A stretch of DNA of 64,000 nt, from contig CAZUNO010000016.1 in the NCBI GenBank assembly GCA_964621445.1, positions 8,929-72,928 on the forward strand. Direction: 5' to 3'. Position 1 is the first letter of the stretch. The number at the start of each line of letters is the position of its first letter. A model generated the notes under the pieces. It was not told where the DNA came from. It ran no database searches and saw nothing but the letters and a program-made list of their open reading frames with translations. The translations under genes were made by a program, and so were the position numbers. Source of the stretch: CAZUNO01 sp964621445 [NCBI: Candidatus Hadarchaeota archaeon]. Lineage in GTDB: Archaea; CAYQAE01; CAYVLA01. Below are positions 16,795 through 25,946 of this stretch, piece after piece.

Positions 16795-17814
16795 TTAGCA
16801 TATCCTGGGCGCTGGATCCGCTACCGGGGGCTCCATTAGCCTTCGGCCACCGATGGTGGTCTCCACCACCACCTCGCCTGGGTGTTCCCGGGTCACGGTA
16901 CCGATAGTACGGGCCTCTGCACCGTGCTCGGTCGATTTCACTGAGGCCAGGACCTCCTCCGCAATGTCCTGTCTAACCCCCATTACCACCTTTCCCTCGT
17001 TGGTGATGGAATATGGATCCACTCCCAGCATATCGGCGGCTTTCCGAATATCGTCCTTGACCGGTATACTGTCCTCCTCTATCTCCATTCCCACCCCGGA
17101 CTTGGTTGCCATCTCATTGAGAGCATTTGCCAGTCCACCCCGGGTGGGGTCCTTCATGGCGTGAATCCCTCCAACTCCCATCCCTGCTTCCACCACATCC
17201 CACACCGGTCCCACGTCCGACCCCGTTGAGAGCTGGAAATCGAATCCCTCCCTTACAGATAGTATGGATATCCCGTGGTCTCCCACCGAACCGGAGACCA
17301 GTACAGCGTCCCCCGGTTTCAGGCCGCTATCCCGGACCACTGACCCCTTGTCCGTGATCCCGATCCCCGCGGTGGCAATGATTAGCCCGTCGATATCGCC
17401 CCTCTCGATCACCTTGGTGTCCCCGGTAATGAGATCCGCCCCCACCTCCTCCAGAACCGCGTTCATGGAGGATATTATCCGGTTAAGATCTCCTCTCGAG
17501 AAGCCCTCCTCCATGACCAGGGCACAGGACAATGCAAGGGGTTTTGCCCCCATTACCGAAATGTCGTTGATGGTTCCCGAAGCGGCCAGGCTGCCTATAT
17601 TGCCTCCCGGGAAAAAGATGGGTTTAACGGTATGCGAATCGGTGGTGAGCACTATCTCCAGGTTTTTCCAGGTCACAGAGCCGGAGTCATCGAGGTCCTT
17701 CAGGGTGACCCCATCCCTTCCGCATCGGGTAATGTTGCCCAGGATGCTCTGGGTTATCAGCTCCATCATGGCCGCTCCCCCGGAGCCCTCCTCGATTCCT
17801 ATGGCGTCCTTCAT
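16795..17814 (-). CDS. hypE: Hydrogenase maturation protein HypE
   Basis: A 339-residue HypE. It dehydrates the carbamoyl group put on its C-terminal cysteine by HypF, giving the cyanide ligand for the NiFe site. It ends PAPRIC, the required C-terminal Cys after Pro-Arg. The glycine-rich GSGGAAM near the N-terminus and TGDTKVIERG in the middle fit the PurM/HypE fold. Start at ATG 17814 overlaps the hypD stop as ATGA (17811-17814), showing translational coupling; a longer in-frame start adds a non-conserved extension. It is the last gene of the hypC-hypD-hypE operon. Confidence 0.95.
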   Translation of the reverse strand: MKDAIGIEEGSGGAAMMELITQSILGNITRCGRDGVTLKDLDDSGSVTWKNLEIVLTTDSHTVKPIFFPGGNIGSLAASGTINDISVMGAKPLALSCALVMEEGFSRGDLNRIISSMNAVLEEVGADLITGDTKVIERGDIDGLIIATAGIGITDKGSVVRDSGLKPGDAVLVSGSVGDHGISILSVREGFDFQLSTGSDVGPVWDVVEAGMGVGGIHAMKDPTRGGLANALNEMATKSGVGMEIEEDSIPVKDDIRKAADMLGVDPYSITNEGKVVMGVRQDIAEEVLASVKSTEHGAEARTIGTVTREHPGEVVVETTIGGRRLMEPPVADPAPRIC

Positions 17815-18908
17815 TTGGTGACTCGTGCCTCCTTCCTTTTCCGTCCATAGTCCAGCCATATCTTACATGTTCCCTCGCTGGATACCATGCAGGGGCCCAC
17901 GGGATTGTTGGGGACGCATCTGGTTCCGAAAAGGGGACAGTCCACGGGGTCGGCGGAGCCAAGCAGGACATCTGCGCAAAGGCAACCTGGAGGCATTTCA
18001 TTGCCCTTGCCTGGCTGGATTCCAAACCTCTCGTGGACATCCAGTTCTCGGTATTCATCCCTCAACCTAAGGCCGGATGAGGGAAGGTTCCCGATACCCC
18101 TCCACTCGCTGTCGCAGGGCTCGAAGACCTGATCCATGACACGCTGGGCCCTGGGGTTTCCCTTGTCGCGAACACATCTGGAGTACTCGTTGAATACCCG
18201 AGGGCTTCCCTCGTTTACCTGTTTCACCAGATCTATGAGGGCCAGCAGGATATCCAGGGGCTCGAAACCCGCGATTGCCGCGGGTATGCCATATTCCTGG
18301 GAAAGAACCCGGTAGGGTTCGGTTCCTATTATCGTGGATACGTGGCCGGGGCAGATCAATCCGTCGATTACTATCTCTCCACTATCGATGAGTGACTTGA
18401 GTGCGGGTGGTATTAGCCGGTGGGATATCATGAAGGAGAAGTTATCAGGTACCCCTGAAGCGATGGTTGCCGCGGTGAGGGGAGCCGTGGTCTCGAAACC
18501 TATGGAGAAAAAGGCAGCGGGCTTGGAGCTCCCGCGGGCCATGTTGATGGCGTCGGTGATGCTGTAGACCACCTTAACATCGCCCCCCTCCGACCTCGCG
18601 TCCCTGAGGGACATCTCACTGCCGGGGACGGCGAACATGTCCCCAAAGGTGTACACCCTGGCGTAGTCCTGGGAAATGGTTATCATGGTGTCTATCTCAG
18701 AGGTGCTGGTGACGCACACCGGACAGCCCGGCCCTGCAACTATGGAGATGCTGTCGGGTAGTAGCGAACGAATGCCGTAACGGGTGACCGTATTCTCGTG
18801 GGTTCCGCATACGTGAAGGAACCTGAGGCTACGGTCGGGGGTGATATCGGCGAGGATGCCGGTCGCCTTTTGCACCGCTTGCTTGCTCCGGAAGGATGAG
18901 AGGTCCAT
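17811..18908 (-). CDS. hypD: Hydrogenase maturation protein HypD
   Basis: A 365-residue HypD, the [4Fe-4S] scaffold on which, with HypC, the Fe(CN)2CO group is built. Conserved CGTHE, GPGCPVC and the later cysteine-rich region (CLCADVL, CPLFGTRC) are present. The ATG at 18908 is chosen over 18914 because GAGGT (18915-18919) is then 6 bases upstream. It overlaps hypE by 4 bases and follows hypC by 9 bases on the minus strand. Confidence 0.95.
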   Translation of the reverse strand: MDLSSFRSKQAVQKATGILADITPDRSLRFLHVCGTHENTVTRYGIRSLLPDSISIVAGPGCPVCVTSTSEIDTMITISQDYARVYTFGDMFAVPGSEMSLRDARSEGGDVKVVYSITDAINMARGSSKPAAFFSIGFETTAPLTAATIASGVPDNFSFMISHRLIPPALKSLIDSGEIVIDGLICPGHVSTIIGTEPYRVLSQEYGIPAAIAGFEPLDILLALIDLVKQVNEGSPRVFNEYSRCVRDKGNPRAQRVMDQVFEPCDSEWRGIGNLPSSGLRLRDEYRELDVHERFGIQPGKGNEMPPGCLCADVLLGSADPVDCPLFGTRCVPNNPVGPCMVSSEGTCKIWLDYGRKRKEARVTK

Positions 18909-18917
18909 TCTCATACC

Positions 18918-19139
18918 TCAATCCCTGACCGCCTGTAGCTGGCGGAGAAGTTCCAGGGTCTGGTTGGCGTCCTCCTCATCCATCTTCTCTATGGCGAATC
19001 CAGCATGCACAATGACGAAGTCCCCCACGGTGCAATTCTCTATTAGGGAGATATCCACCTTGCGCTTGGCCCCTTCAAAGTCAACTACCCCCCTTCTCCC
19101 CTCTATCCTCTCTACTCTGCCCGGTACGGCTAGACACAA
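18918..19139 (-). CDS. hypC: Hydrogenase maturation chaperone HypC
   Basis: A 73-residue HypC/HybG. It begins MCLAVPGRVERIE; the second-residue cysteine after methionine processing carries the iron group to the hydrogenase large subunit. GDFVIVHAGFAIEKMDEEDA is the second conserved block. It heads the hypC-hypD-hypE operon and is divergent from hypF. Confidence 0.95.
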   Translation of the reverse strand: MCLAVPGRVERIEGRRGVVDFEGAKRKVDISLIENCTVGDFVIVHAGFAIEKMDEEDANQTLELLRQLQAVRD

Positions 19140-19173
19140 GCTGTTCGACCTTCTGGTGGTGGAGAGGTAGGGA

Positions 19174-19252
19174 CATAAAAAATACTTTCTTCTAACCCTT
19201 CATGGGTCAATCTGGTGAACTGGCAGGGACCGTCCTCGCAGGATATATTTTA
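19174..19252. promoter_or_regulatory. Divergent promoter region between hypC and hypF
   Basis: The 139-base gap has one TATA-like site for each direction. For hypC, GTATTTTTTATG on the minus strand (19174-19185) lies about 40 bases before its ATG. For hypF, GGATATATTTTA (19241-19252) lies about 30 bases before its ATG, giving a very short leader. The arrangement allows shared control of the maturation genes, but no clear palindrome between them was seen. Confidence 0.5.
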
Positions 19253-19278
19253 GATCAATTACTCAGCACCTATTCGCG

Positions 19279-21579
19279 ATGCAGCTCCGGGTTCTCGTTC
19301 AGGGAAGGGTACAGGGCGTTGGTTTTCGGCCCTCTGTATATAGGTTCGCCAAATCCCTGGATTTGAGGGGTTATGTCCGAAACCTGGGTAACGGGAACGT
19401 GGAGATCCTGGTTGAGGGCGACCAGGGGACGGTGCGGGAGTTCCTTTCCGGCCTGGAGGGTTCCCTCCCGCCCCTGGCGGAAATCCTGACCATGGAAACC
19501 GAGGTATTGGAGGGAAAACCGCAAGGGGAGTTCCGGATAGAACCCAGCAAGTCCCCCTCGGGAAGCACCTCCAATTCATATGTGCCACAGGACGTGGCGA
19601 CCTGTGACAGGTGCCTGGAGGAGCTCCTGAACCCGGATAACAGAAGGCATGGCTATCCATTCATAACCTGCACCGATTGTGGCCCCAGGTATAGCATATC
19701 CGGTGGCCCGCCCTTCGACAGGGATAGGACATCCATGAGTGATTTCCCAATGTGCGAGCGGTGTCGAGCCGAGTACGAGGACCCCGGGGATAGAAGATAC
19801 CACGCCCAGACCATAGCCTGTAGGGACTGTGGGCCCGGAGTCCGGCTTATCGGTCCCCAGGGAGAGTTGATGGTCGGGAAACCAATTATCGGGGCGGCCA
19901 AGCTCCTGGAAGAGGGGGAGATAGTGGCCGTCAAGGGCCTTGGAGGGAGTCACATCGCCTGCCTTACCACTGATAACTCCGCAGTTCGGAGGCTGAGGGA
20001 GATACTGGGGAGGCCCTTCCAGCCCTTCGCGCTAATGGCTTCATCGATCGAGGATGTGAGGAAATTCTCCTCGGTGAGTGAGAGCGAGGAGGAGATGCTC
20101 CTGAGCTGGCGGCGGCCGATCGTAGTCCTGGACAAACTCGATCCCTTCCCCCTCTCTCCGCTTCTATCTCCCGACCTCAGCAATATCGGGGTCATGCTGC
20201 CCTACACCCCCCTTCACCACCTCCTTCTTTCCCGGGTCGATGACCGGGCCCTGGTAATGACCTCGGCAAATGTTCATGGCGAGCCGATGATTCTAAAGGA
20301 AGGGATGATGAGGGAGAAGGTGGGGGAGATAGGTTACCTGCTCTGGCATGACCGGGAGATAAGGAACAGGGTAGATGACAGCGTGGTCAGGTTCCAGGGC
20401 GAGGACCCGGTTCTGATTAGGAGGAGCAGGGGATATGTACCACACCCGGTTAGTTTGGGGTGGAGCAGCGAGGATTGTATACTTGGGGTCGGTCCTGAAC
20501 TCAACTCCGTGGCCTGCATAGCCAAGAATGGCCTGGCCTACCTGACCCAGCATATCGGTAACACATCAAACTTCGATACCTACGGATATCTGCGGGATGC
20601 GATATCATCGCTAATGAAAAACACCAGCACCCAGGACTTGGATGCCATTGCCCATGACCTTCATCCCCAGTTCCTTTCGACCCGACTTGCCAAGTCCATG
20701 TCCGGAAAATGGGGCTGTCCCACCTACGCCGTACAGCATCACTATGCCCATCTGTACAGCCTGTTGGCAGAACACGGGTTGGAACCCACCACCAACGCGC
20801 TGGGGATAATCTGTGACGGGGTGGGCTATGGTAGCGAGAGGGAGTCGTGGGGAGGCGAGGTGCTGGCGGTTGGCGACGAGGAACTCAGGATGGGTTCGCT
20901 TCAGCCACAACCATTGATCGGGGGAGACCTGGCATCGCTGTATCCGGTCAGGATGGTGGTGGGTATCCTTGCCCGGGAGTACAGGGAGGCGAGGTTAAAG
21001 GCGGTGGTCAAAAAATACTGCCACGAGGGGCTTAGAAAGGGGGAGCAGGAGCTTGACCTCATAATCGAACAGCTCAAAAAGCGATTCAACGTCACCTGGA
21101 CCACCAGCACGGGAAGGGTTCTGGATGTCATATCGGCTCTGCTGGGAATAAGCTATGAGAGGACCTACGAGGGCGAGGGCCCGATGCGACTGGAGGGCGT
21201 TGCCTCGCGTGGGGATCCCAAATCAGTCGACCTGCCCGTGGATGTAAGCAAGAAGGAGGGGAGGTACGTGTTCGACACCATGGCCCTGGTAAGAGGGGTG
21301 GTGGAGGCCCTGGAGGCCCGGCGCCCCAGAAAGGATATCGCCGCTTCCGCCCAGGAATCACTGGCAGAGGGAATCGCGGAGATGGCCAACCTCTGCGCCC
21401 GGGAGATGGAGCCGGATTTCGTGGGCTGCTCTGGAGGTGTGATGTACAACCGGCACATAGTCTCCACCATAGAGAAGAAACTGGACCACCAGCTGGTGAG
21501 GCACACCTACCTACCCCCGGGGGACGGCTGTATCTGCGTGGGCCAGGTAACCGCTGCCTACAGGCAGAGGAGTTTATGA
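19279..21579 (+). CDS. hypF: Carbamoyltransferase HypF
   Basis: A 766-residue HypF, which makes carbamoyl-AMP from carbamoyl phosphate and passes the carbamoyl group to HypE. The domains run in standard order: acylphosphatase (GRVQGVGFRPSVYR, residues 10-23), two zinc-finger-like CxxC sets (CDRC to CTDC, and CERC to CRDC, about 111-188), a YrdC-like domain (about 200-380) and a Kae1-like C-terminal domain with HHYAH and CDGVGYG. Full length for the family, with nothing missing. HypA and HypB, which insert nickel, are not in the window. Confidence 0.95.
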   Translation: MQLRVLVQGRVQGVGFRPSVYRFAKSLDLRGYVRNLGNGNVEILVEGDQGTVREFLSGLEGSLPPLAEILTMETEVLEGKPQGEFRIEPSKSPSGSTSNSYVPQDVATCDRCLEELLNPDNRRHGYPFITCTDCGPRYSISGGPPFDRDRTSMSDFPMCERCRAEYEDPGDRRYHAQTIACRDCGPGVRLIGPQGELMVGKPIIGAAKLLEEGEIVAVKGLGGSHIACLTTDNSAVRRLREILGRPFQPFALMASSIEDVRKFSSVSESEEEMLLSWRRPIVVLDKLDPFPLSPLLSPDLSNIGVMLPYTPLHHLLLSRVDDRALVMTSANVHGEPMILKEGMMREKVGEIGYLLWHDREIRNRVDDSVVRFQGEDPVLIRRSRGYVPHPVSLGWSSEDCILGVGPELNSVACIAKNGLAYLTQHIGNTSNFDTYGYLRDAISSLMKNTSTQDLDAIAHDLHPQFLSTRLAKSMSGKWGCPTYAVQHHYAHLYSLLAEHGLEPTTNALGIICDGVGYGSERESWGGEVLAVGDEELRMGSLQPQPLIGGDLASLYPVRMVVGILAREYREARLKAVVKKYCHEGLRKGEQELDLIIEQLKKRFNVTWTTSTGRVLDVISALLGISYERTYEGEGPMRLEGVASRGDPKSVDLPVDVSKKEGRYVFDTMALVRGVVEALEARRPRKDIAASAQESLAEGIAEMANLCAREMEPDFVGCSGGVMYNRHIVSTIEKKLDHQLVRHTYLPPGDGCICVGQVTAAYRQRSL

Positions 21580-21583
21580 ACGG

Positions 21584-23494
21584 TCACGGCGATAGATCCT
21601 CGCGTTTATAGTAAATGAGGGTGCCGCCCTCCTCGCCAACCACCAGGTCCGGTATCCCCTCCCTGAACTCGGCCACCGTGGGCCCACATGCGTGGTGGCC
21701 TAGAAAGAGGGGATTCTCCTTGAACTTCAGGACCTGTGGGAACCGGAACAGGGGATCCTCATCATCCCCCACGTTTTTCAGGAATAGAACCGCGGACCCC
21801 GGTAGACCCAGGGACTGGGGAAGTCCCTCCTCCGCATTGGGAACCGAGCCGTGGCGATGGGTTCCCACCAGGAGGTCCATCTCGCCGTCGCCGTCCCAGT
21901 CAACGAGGTTGAGTTTTAACCGGCCTCTTCCTCCGGCCCCCCAGAAGTTAGCATCGATGGGAGAACCGTTCTCCAGCCTGAGCTTACCGCCGTCCTCCAG
22001 GTTATAATCGTCTATCTTACGATAGAGATGGAACTGGTCATCGGTGTCAAGGGTTATGTAGACCATGGTCCCTCCCATTCTTCCTACTGCAGGTTTGACT
22101 CTCCATGTCCCGTGTAGGTCCAGACCATCGCAGTATATGCTATGAGGGGCAGCGAGGGAGGGACGAGTTAAGGTGCCCCGGTTCAGGAAAACGGAATGAT
22201 CGGCAGTTATATCGCTCATCACTATATCCGGCAAGCCATCTCCGTTCCAGTCAACGACCGTGGGGCAGGTATAGCCCCACCGTGCCTCATCCGGGCCCTG
22301 AATGCTGCCTCGGTAACCGGCCTGAACGTGAATCTCGGAGCCCCCTGCCTTGAGGGGAATGCCGTTATCGAAACTGGGGTCGGAGTTTGTCCCTCGGTTC
22401 CTGAAGAAGAGTATCCTGCCCTCCGAGTTCCCACATACTATGTCCAGGTTATGGTCCCCGTCCCAGTCAACCATGTTGGGCACAGGAAGGGACCCTGCAT
22501 AGATGCTGGCATCTAGCTCCAGAACGGGCAGCGGATGGCTAAAAAGGGGCTCACCTGCGTTCGAAAACCGATCCAGGAACCGGTAGTAATACAGACAGCC
22601 CTCGCCGCCCACTATCAGGTCAGACGAAGGACCCGAACCCGGGTAGCTCAGGGGGCATGCTCCAACCGTGGGGTGGCGCATGATGTTTTTCTCCGTATCA
22701 ATTATCGGGACTTTTTGGTGCCGACCGTCGGACCTCGGATAAAGGAATATCTGGCCCAGGTGTGAGCCGGAAACCACGTATTCCCGGCCCAGACCCAAAT
22801 CCAGGGTGGTAAGTCCCTTGATCGAGAATGCCGTATCTCTGGTTGAGGGGGATATCCTGGTGGCCTCTGCCTCCGCGAGCTGGTTGAAGGAGGGAGCCCT
22901 CAATCTGTACAGGGCCGAGTAAGGTATAGAGCCCCTCCAGATACCAGCACCATCAAAGGGCCGGTAATCCGATTCGCGCCAGCTGGCATCCGTGGGTTTG
23001 AGGGACCTCCCATCCTTAACCGATAAATAGACATCAATCTCCCCATCCGGTCCTGGAACCGGGAGAAATCGTTCTACGGGTCCGGTAAGGGCGCGAAGGT
23101 TCACCGTTTCCCCCGTTTTGCCCATCCTCTTCTGCTGGGGATCGTATATGTAGTCGGTAAGGGAGGTTTCCGAGCGAGCGTAGAGATGAATTTCCCCCCC
23201 TGGATGCTCAACTACCTTTATCTCCACATCGCCCTCTCCAAACAACTCCTGGAAGGGGAGCTCGATTTTGCCATCCCTCTCAAATACCGGGACCCCGCGT
23301 CCGGTTTTCTCCTCGTATCTAAATAGAAAAAGTCCTGGATCTGCACCATTGCTGGTTGATAGGAAGATATCCGGGTATCTCCCGCCGGTCAAGCTAGCCA
23401 CCCCCACGGGTTCGGTTATCAATGCCATGGCAATGGGACCCCGCCCATCAGCCGATCCCACAGGAATTTCACAGCCACTGCTCAATGTACTCAT
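21584..23494 (-). CDS. FG-GAP/VCBS-repeat beta-propeller protein
   Basis: A 636-residue protein with repeated calcium-binding VCBS/FG-GAP loops, such as VDWDGDHNLDIVCG, VDWNGDGLPDIVMS and VDWDGDGEMDLLVG, forming a propeller. There is no signal peptide, unlike the large secreted propeller at 51260. It starts at ATG 23494, with a TATA-like GGCTTTATGG on the minus strand about 35 bases upstream. It is divergent from the DUF3604-type gene. Propellers of this kind often bind or cleave polysaccharides in company with sulfatases and DUF3604 proteins; that role is an inference here. Confidence 0.72.
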   Translation of the reverse strand: MSTLSSGCEIPVGSADGRGPIAMALITEPVGVASLTGGRYPDIFLSTSNGADPGLFLFRYEEKTGRGVPVFERDGKIELPFQELFGEGDVEIKVVEHPGGEIHLYARSETSLTDYIYDPQQKRMGKTGETVNLRALTGPVERFLPVPGPDGEIDVYLSVKDGRSLKPTDASWRESDYRPFDGAGIWRGSIPYSALYRLRAPSFNQLAEAEATRISPSTRDTAFSIKGLTTLDLGLGREYVVSGSHLGQIFLYPRSDGRHQKVPIIDTEKNIMRHPTVGACPLSYPGSGPSSDLIVGGEGCLYYYRFLDRFSNAGEPLFSHPLPVLELDASIYAGSLPVPNMVDWDGDHNLDIVCGNSEGRILFFRNRGTNSDPSFDNGIPLKAGGSEIHVQAGYRGSIQGPDEARWGYTCPTVVDWNGDGLPDIVMSDITADHSVFLNRGTLTRPSLAAPHSIYCDGLDLHGTWRVKPAVGRMGGTMVYITLDTDDQFHLYRKIDDYNLEDGGKLRLENGSPIDANFWGAGGRGRLKLNLVDWDGDGEMDLLVGTHRHGSVPNAEEGLPQSLGLPGSAVLFLKNVGDDEDPLFRFPQVLKFKENPLFLGHHACGPTVAEFREGIPDLVVGEEGGTLIYYKREDLSP

Positions 23495-23606
23495 GTCTAA
23501 CAGCTACCGAATATGGAAAGCCCATAAAGCCCTTGAATATGTCTTCCTTTCATCCGGCAATAGATATAAGCCCGGTCCGGGCCCCGGTTTTGCGTGGTGA
23601 GAGAAC

Positions 23607-24776
23607 TTGGTTCATGGAGAACTGGATCTGTGGTGGGGGGACCCTCACGTTCATAGCAGCGTTTCGAGAAGGTGCTTCAAGTTTGGTTTGGAACCGGAGG
23701 GCTATGATGGGTCACCTGGCGATTGCCACCGTTATGCCCGGGATGAGGCGGGAATGGATTTCTCCGCGGTGACCGATCACGACTGCACGCGAGAGAAGAG
23801 GGAGATGACCCCGCGGGAATGGGAGGAGGTGCGGGAGGCCGCTGAGCAGTACAATGAACCCGGTCAATTCGTGGCCTTCCCGGCATTCGAATATAGCAAT
23901 CGCCGCCAGGGCCACTATCATGTCCTATTCTCCCATCCATGCGTCGTGGGCGGTTGATGAATACCCAACCCCGACCCACCTCTGGTCTGCCCTTGACGTC
24001 CACGATAGAAGGGCTCTGACCATCCCACATCACATAGCCCGGGCCGGCATGCCCAATGACTGGAGCTACTTCAACCCCCACTACGAGGCGGTTGTGGAGA
24101 TATGTTCCGTATGGGGTTGCTACGAGTTTCCGGGAAATCCGTTCGAGTGTGATCCTAACTGGTCATCGAGCGATCCCCGGGGATTTGCCCGGATGGGCCT
24201 GGGGAAGGGCCTAATCTTCGGATTCGTGGGAGGAGGGGATATACATGACGGGCGAGCTGGAGGCCGGGCCTATGACTGGCAGACGGGGGAAATCCCGGAA
24301 CGCTGGAAGCGGGCCGCCAGATACAGGAGAAACCCCGTGGGAGGGGGGTTAGCGGGCGTCTATTCGAACCGGTTGAGCCGAGACGGCCTCATCGAGGGAC
24401 TGCGTAAAAGGAGGTCGATTGCCTGCACTGGAAGCCCCACGGAGGTCAGGATGCGGGTTGATGACCTTTTCATCGGCGACGTCTCCCCGGCCAGCGATGA
24501 TCAGACCCGAAAAAGGGAGATAGAGGTGGAGGCCGCTAGCCACCGCTCACTGAGAGCCTGGAGGTAATCAGGAACGGATATATCCTGTTCCATCTGCCCT
24601 GCAATGGAAAGCGGGAAAGATTAGAATTCACGGATGAACTTCCCCTTGTCGAGGTTGATCCCAGTATTTCCTCGGACTCCGGTAATCTAGTATATTACTA
24701 CGCCCGGGTCACCAGGGAGGATTTTCACATGGCCTGGTCCAGCCCCATCTGGCTGAAGACCGAGGGTCATGGGTGA
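23607..24776 (+). pseudogene. DUF3604/PHP-type metallohydrolase broken by two frameshifts
   Basis: Three frames together read as one protein. The first (TTG 23607 to about 23950) has WWGDPHVHSS, FSAVTDHD and GHYHVLFSH, the metal-binding and strand motifs of DUF3604/PHP-like hydrolases. The second (about 23945-24567) continues with DEYPTPTHLW, the HH pair in TIPHHIA and GGGDIHDGR. The third (about 24555 to TGA 24776) has LEVIRNGYILFHL and ends SSPIWLKTEG. Removing one base near 23957 (in ggttgatg) joins frames one and two as GGDEYPTP; a second shift near 24545-24560 joins two and three. It is either a young pseudogene or a gene with assembly errors. Expected length is about 390 residues. Confidence 0.7.
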
Positions 24777-24784
24777 AAGATTTA

Positions 24785-24800
24785 AGCCCCGCTAGGGGCT
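24785..24800 (+). promoter_or_regulatory. Palindrome AGCCCC-GCTA-GGGGCT before the NikR-like gene
   Basis: This perfect 6-bp inverted repeat sits between a TTTAAG box (24781-24786) and the ATG at 24817, where a bound repressor would block RNA polymerase. A second TATA-like CTATATAG (24799-24806) overlaps its end but is too close to the ATG to drive it. The downstream gene encodes an RHH regulator, so autoregulation through this site is plausible. Confidence 0.45.
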
Positions 24801-24816
24801 ATATAGTGGGAGAGAA

Positions 24817-25212
24817 ATGCCTATAGTAAGCCTCAGCGTTCCTGATTCACTCATGCGGGATCTTGAACTGATGACCGATGTGGTGGGTTATTCCTCGAGA
24901 AGCGAGGCGATAAGGGACGCCATCAGGACCTACATATCGGAACAGAGAATGTACAGGCGGGTAAAGGAGGACGTTTTCAATGCCATAATGTTTCTCTACA
25001 AGAACGGGGAGGATGAGAGACAGAAGCTGGAGAGGCTGAGATCAAAGTACTCAAAACTCATAGAGGGAGAGATAACCTTCGCCATCAGCAAGGATAGGAA
25101 GGTATCGGTCCTGCTAACCCGTGGCAAGAGCGACGAGATTCGAATGTTGACCTCGAGGATAAGGGGCATAAAGGGAATGGAACAAACGAGATATATCATG
25201 GCCGAGCAGTAG
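24817..25212 (+). CDS. NikR-like ribbon-helix-helix regulator without nickel ligands
   Basis: A 131-residue protein with an N-terminal RHH domain (IVSLSVPDSL, SSRSEAIRDAIRTYI) and a C-terminal ACT-like regulatory domain, the NikR architecture. NikR holds nickel through His and Cys in the ACT part; here that part has no histidine or cysteine at all, so it is unlikely to sense nickel. It may bind another ligand or act as an assembly domain. It is the first gene of a tight four-gene run (24817-27670) with the nuclease, the ModE-like protein and the membrane GATase-like protein; gaps are 10, 1 and 8 bases. Confidence 0.75.
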   Translation: MPIVSLSVPDSLMRDLELMTDVVGYSSRSEAIRDAIRTYISEQRMYRRVKEDVFNAIMFLYKNGEDERQKLERLRSKYSKLIEGEITFAISKDRKVSVLLTRGKSDEIRMLTSRIRGIKGMEQTRYIMAEQ

Positions 25213-25222
25213 GGGACGGAAA

Positions 25223-25945
25223 TTGGTAGGAGACTTTGATGGCAGGGCCATCGTTAGAAGGGATTTCTGGCATTCGGGCATCCGCTATCTATTCCAATGG
25301 AACCTGAGACACCATCGTAGTTTCGACAGCCATCATAGCAGGGATCTTTGGCATGCACTATCAAAGGTGGCCGATGGGAGGGTTCCCCTCAACGTCTTCG
25401 AGAGCCAGATATATGATAGGGCTTCAAGTCTCAGAACTCCAAGCCGGGAATCGGATGAATGGTTCATCGATGACATGGAGGATAGGGGGATTCTGGATGT
25501 AGATGTGGTTCGAGATGATTACGCCTCCATCTGTAGCAGCATATCTCCCCTAAAGAAGGTGAAGGATAAACACCTACAGGTACAGGACTACCTCCTCAAG
25601 AACGATGAAGCGGCCATAGCAATGGAGGTTCCCGTTTGGTCCGGCTTTCTCAGACTAACTGGTCACATTGACCTGATCAGGATCAGGGATGAACGGATAG
25701 AGATAGTTGACTACAAGCCCGAGGGCCGGTTCCTGCGATCGATGCCCCAGGTGGCGGTCTACAGCTATCTTCTGGATTCATGCTATCCGAACCTGCAATT
25801 GGAGAATATGAAGTGCGTGTCTTTCAACGAAAGCGAGGCCTGGATGTATTCCCCGAGCATCCTTCGTCATCTTGCAACCCGCCTTGATGATGGGAACTTG
25901 GTCGAGGGCATTCTTCAGAGATACGACATGATGAGAGGTAGATAG
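25223..25945 (+). CDS. PD-(D/E)XK (RecB/Cas4-like) nuclease
   Basis: A 240-residue nuclease-fold protein beginning at TTG 25223. Catalytic residues are E135 (MEVPVW), D150 in GHIDLI, D163 and K165 in VDYKPEG, and Q176 plus Y180 in PQVAVYSYLL: the complete PD-(D/E)XK order, with the Q of RecB/Cas4 members. There are no iron-sulfur cysteines of the Cas4 type and no cas genes nearby. Its position between two DNA-binding regulators is unusual. It could act in DNA repair or mobile-element defence; the role is not known. Confidence 0.75.
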   Translation: MVGDFDGRAIVRRDFWHSGIRYLFQWNLRHHRSFDSHHSRDLWHALSKVADGRVPLNVFESQIYDRASSLRTPSRESDEWFIDDMEDRGILDVDVVRDDYASICSSISPLKKVKDKHLQVQDYLLKNDEAAIAMEVPVWSGFLRLTGHIDLIRIRDERIEIVDYKPEGRFLRSMPQVAVYSYLLDSCYPNLQLENMKCVSFNESEAWMYSPSILRHLATRLDDGNLVEGILQRYDMMRGR

Positions 25946-25946
25946 G

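Noticed and set aside
21584-23494. A long plus-strand gene opposite the 636-residue propeller
   Set aside because: The plus frames here are short and lack domain motifs, whereas the minus frame has repeated VDWDGDG loops.
25223-25945. Cas4 and a CRISPR-Cas locus
   Set aside because: The nuclease lacks iron-sulfur cysteines, and no cas genes or repeat-spacer array lie in the window.
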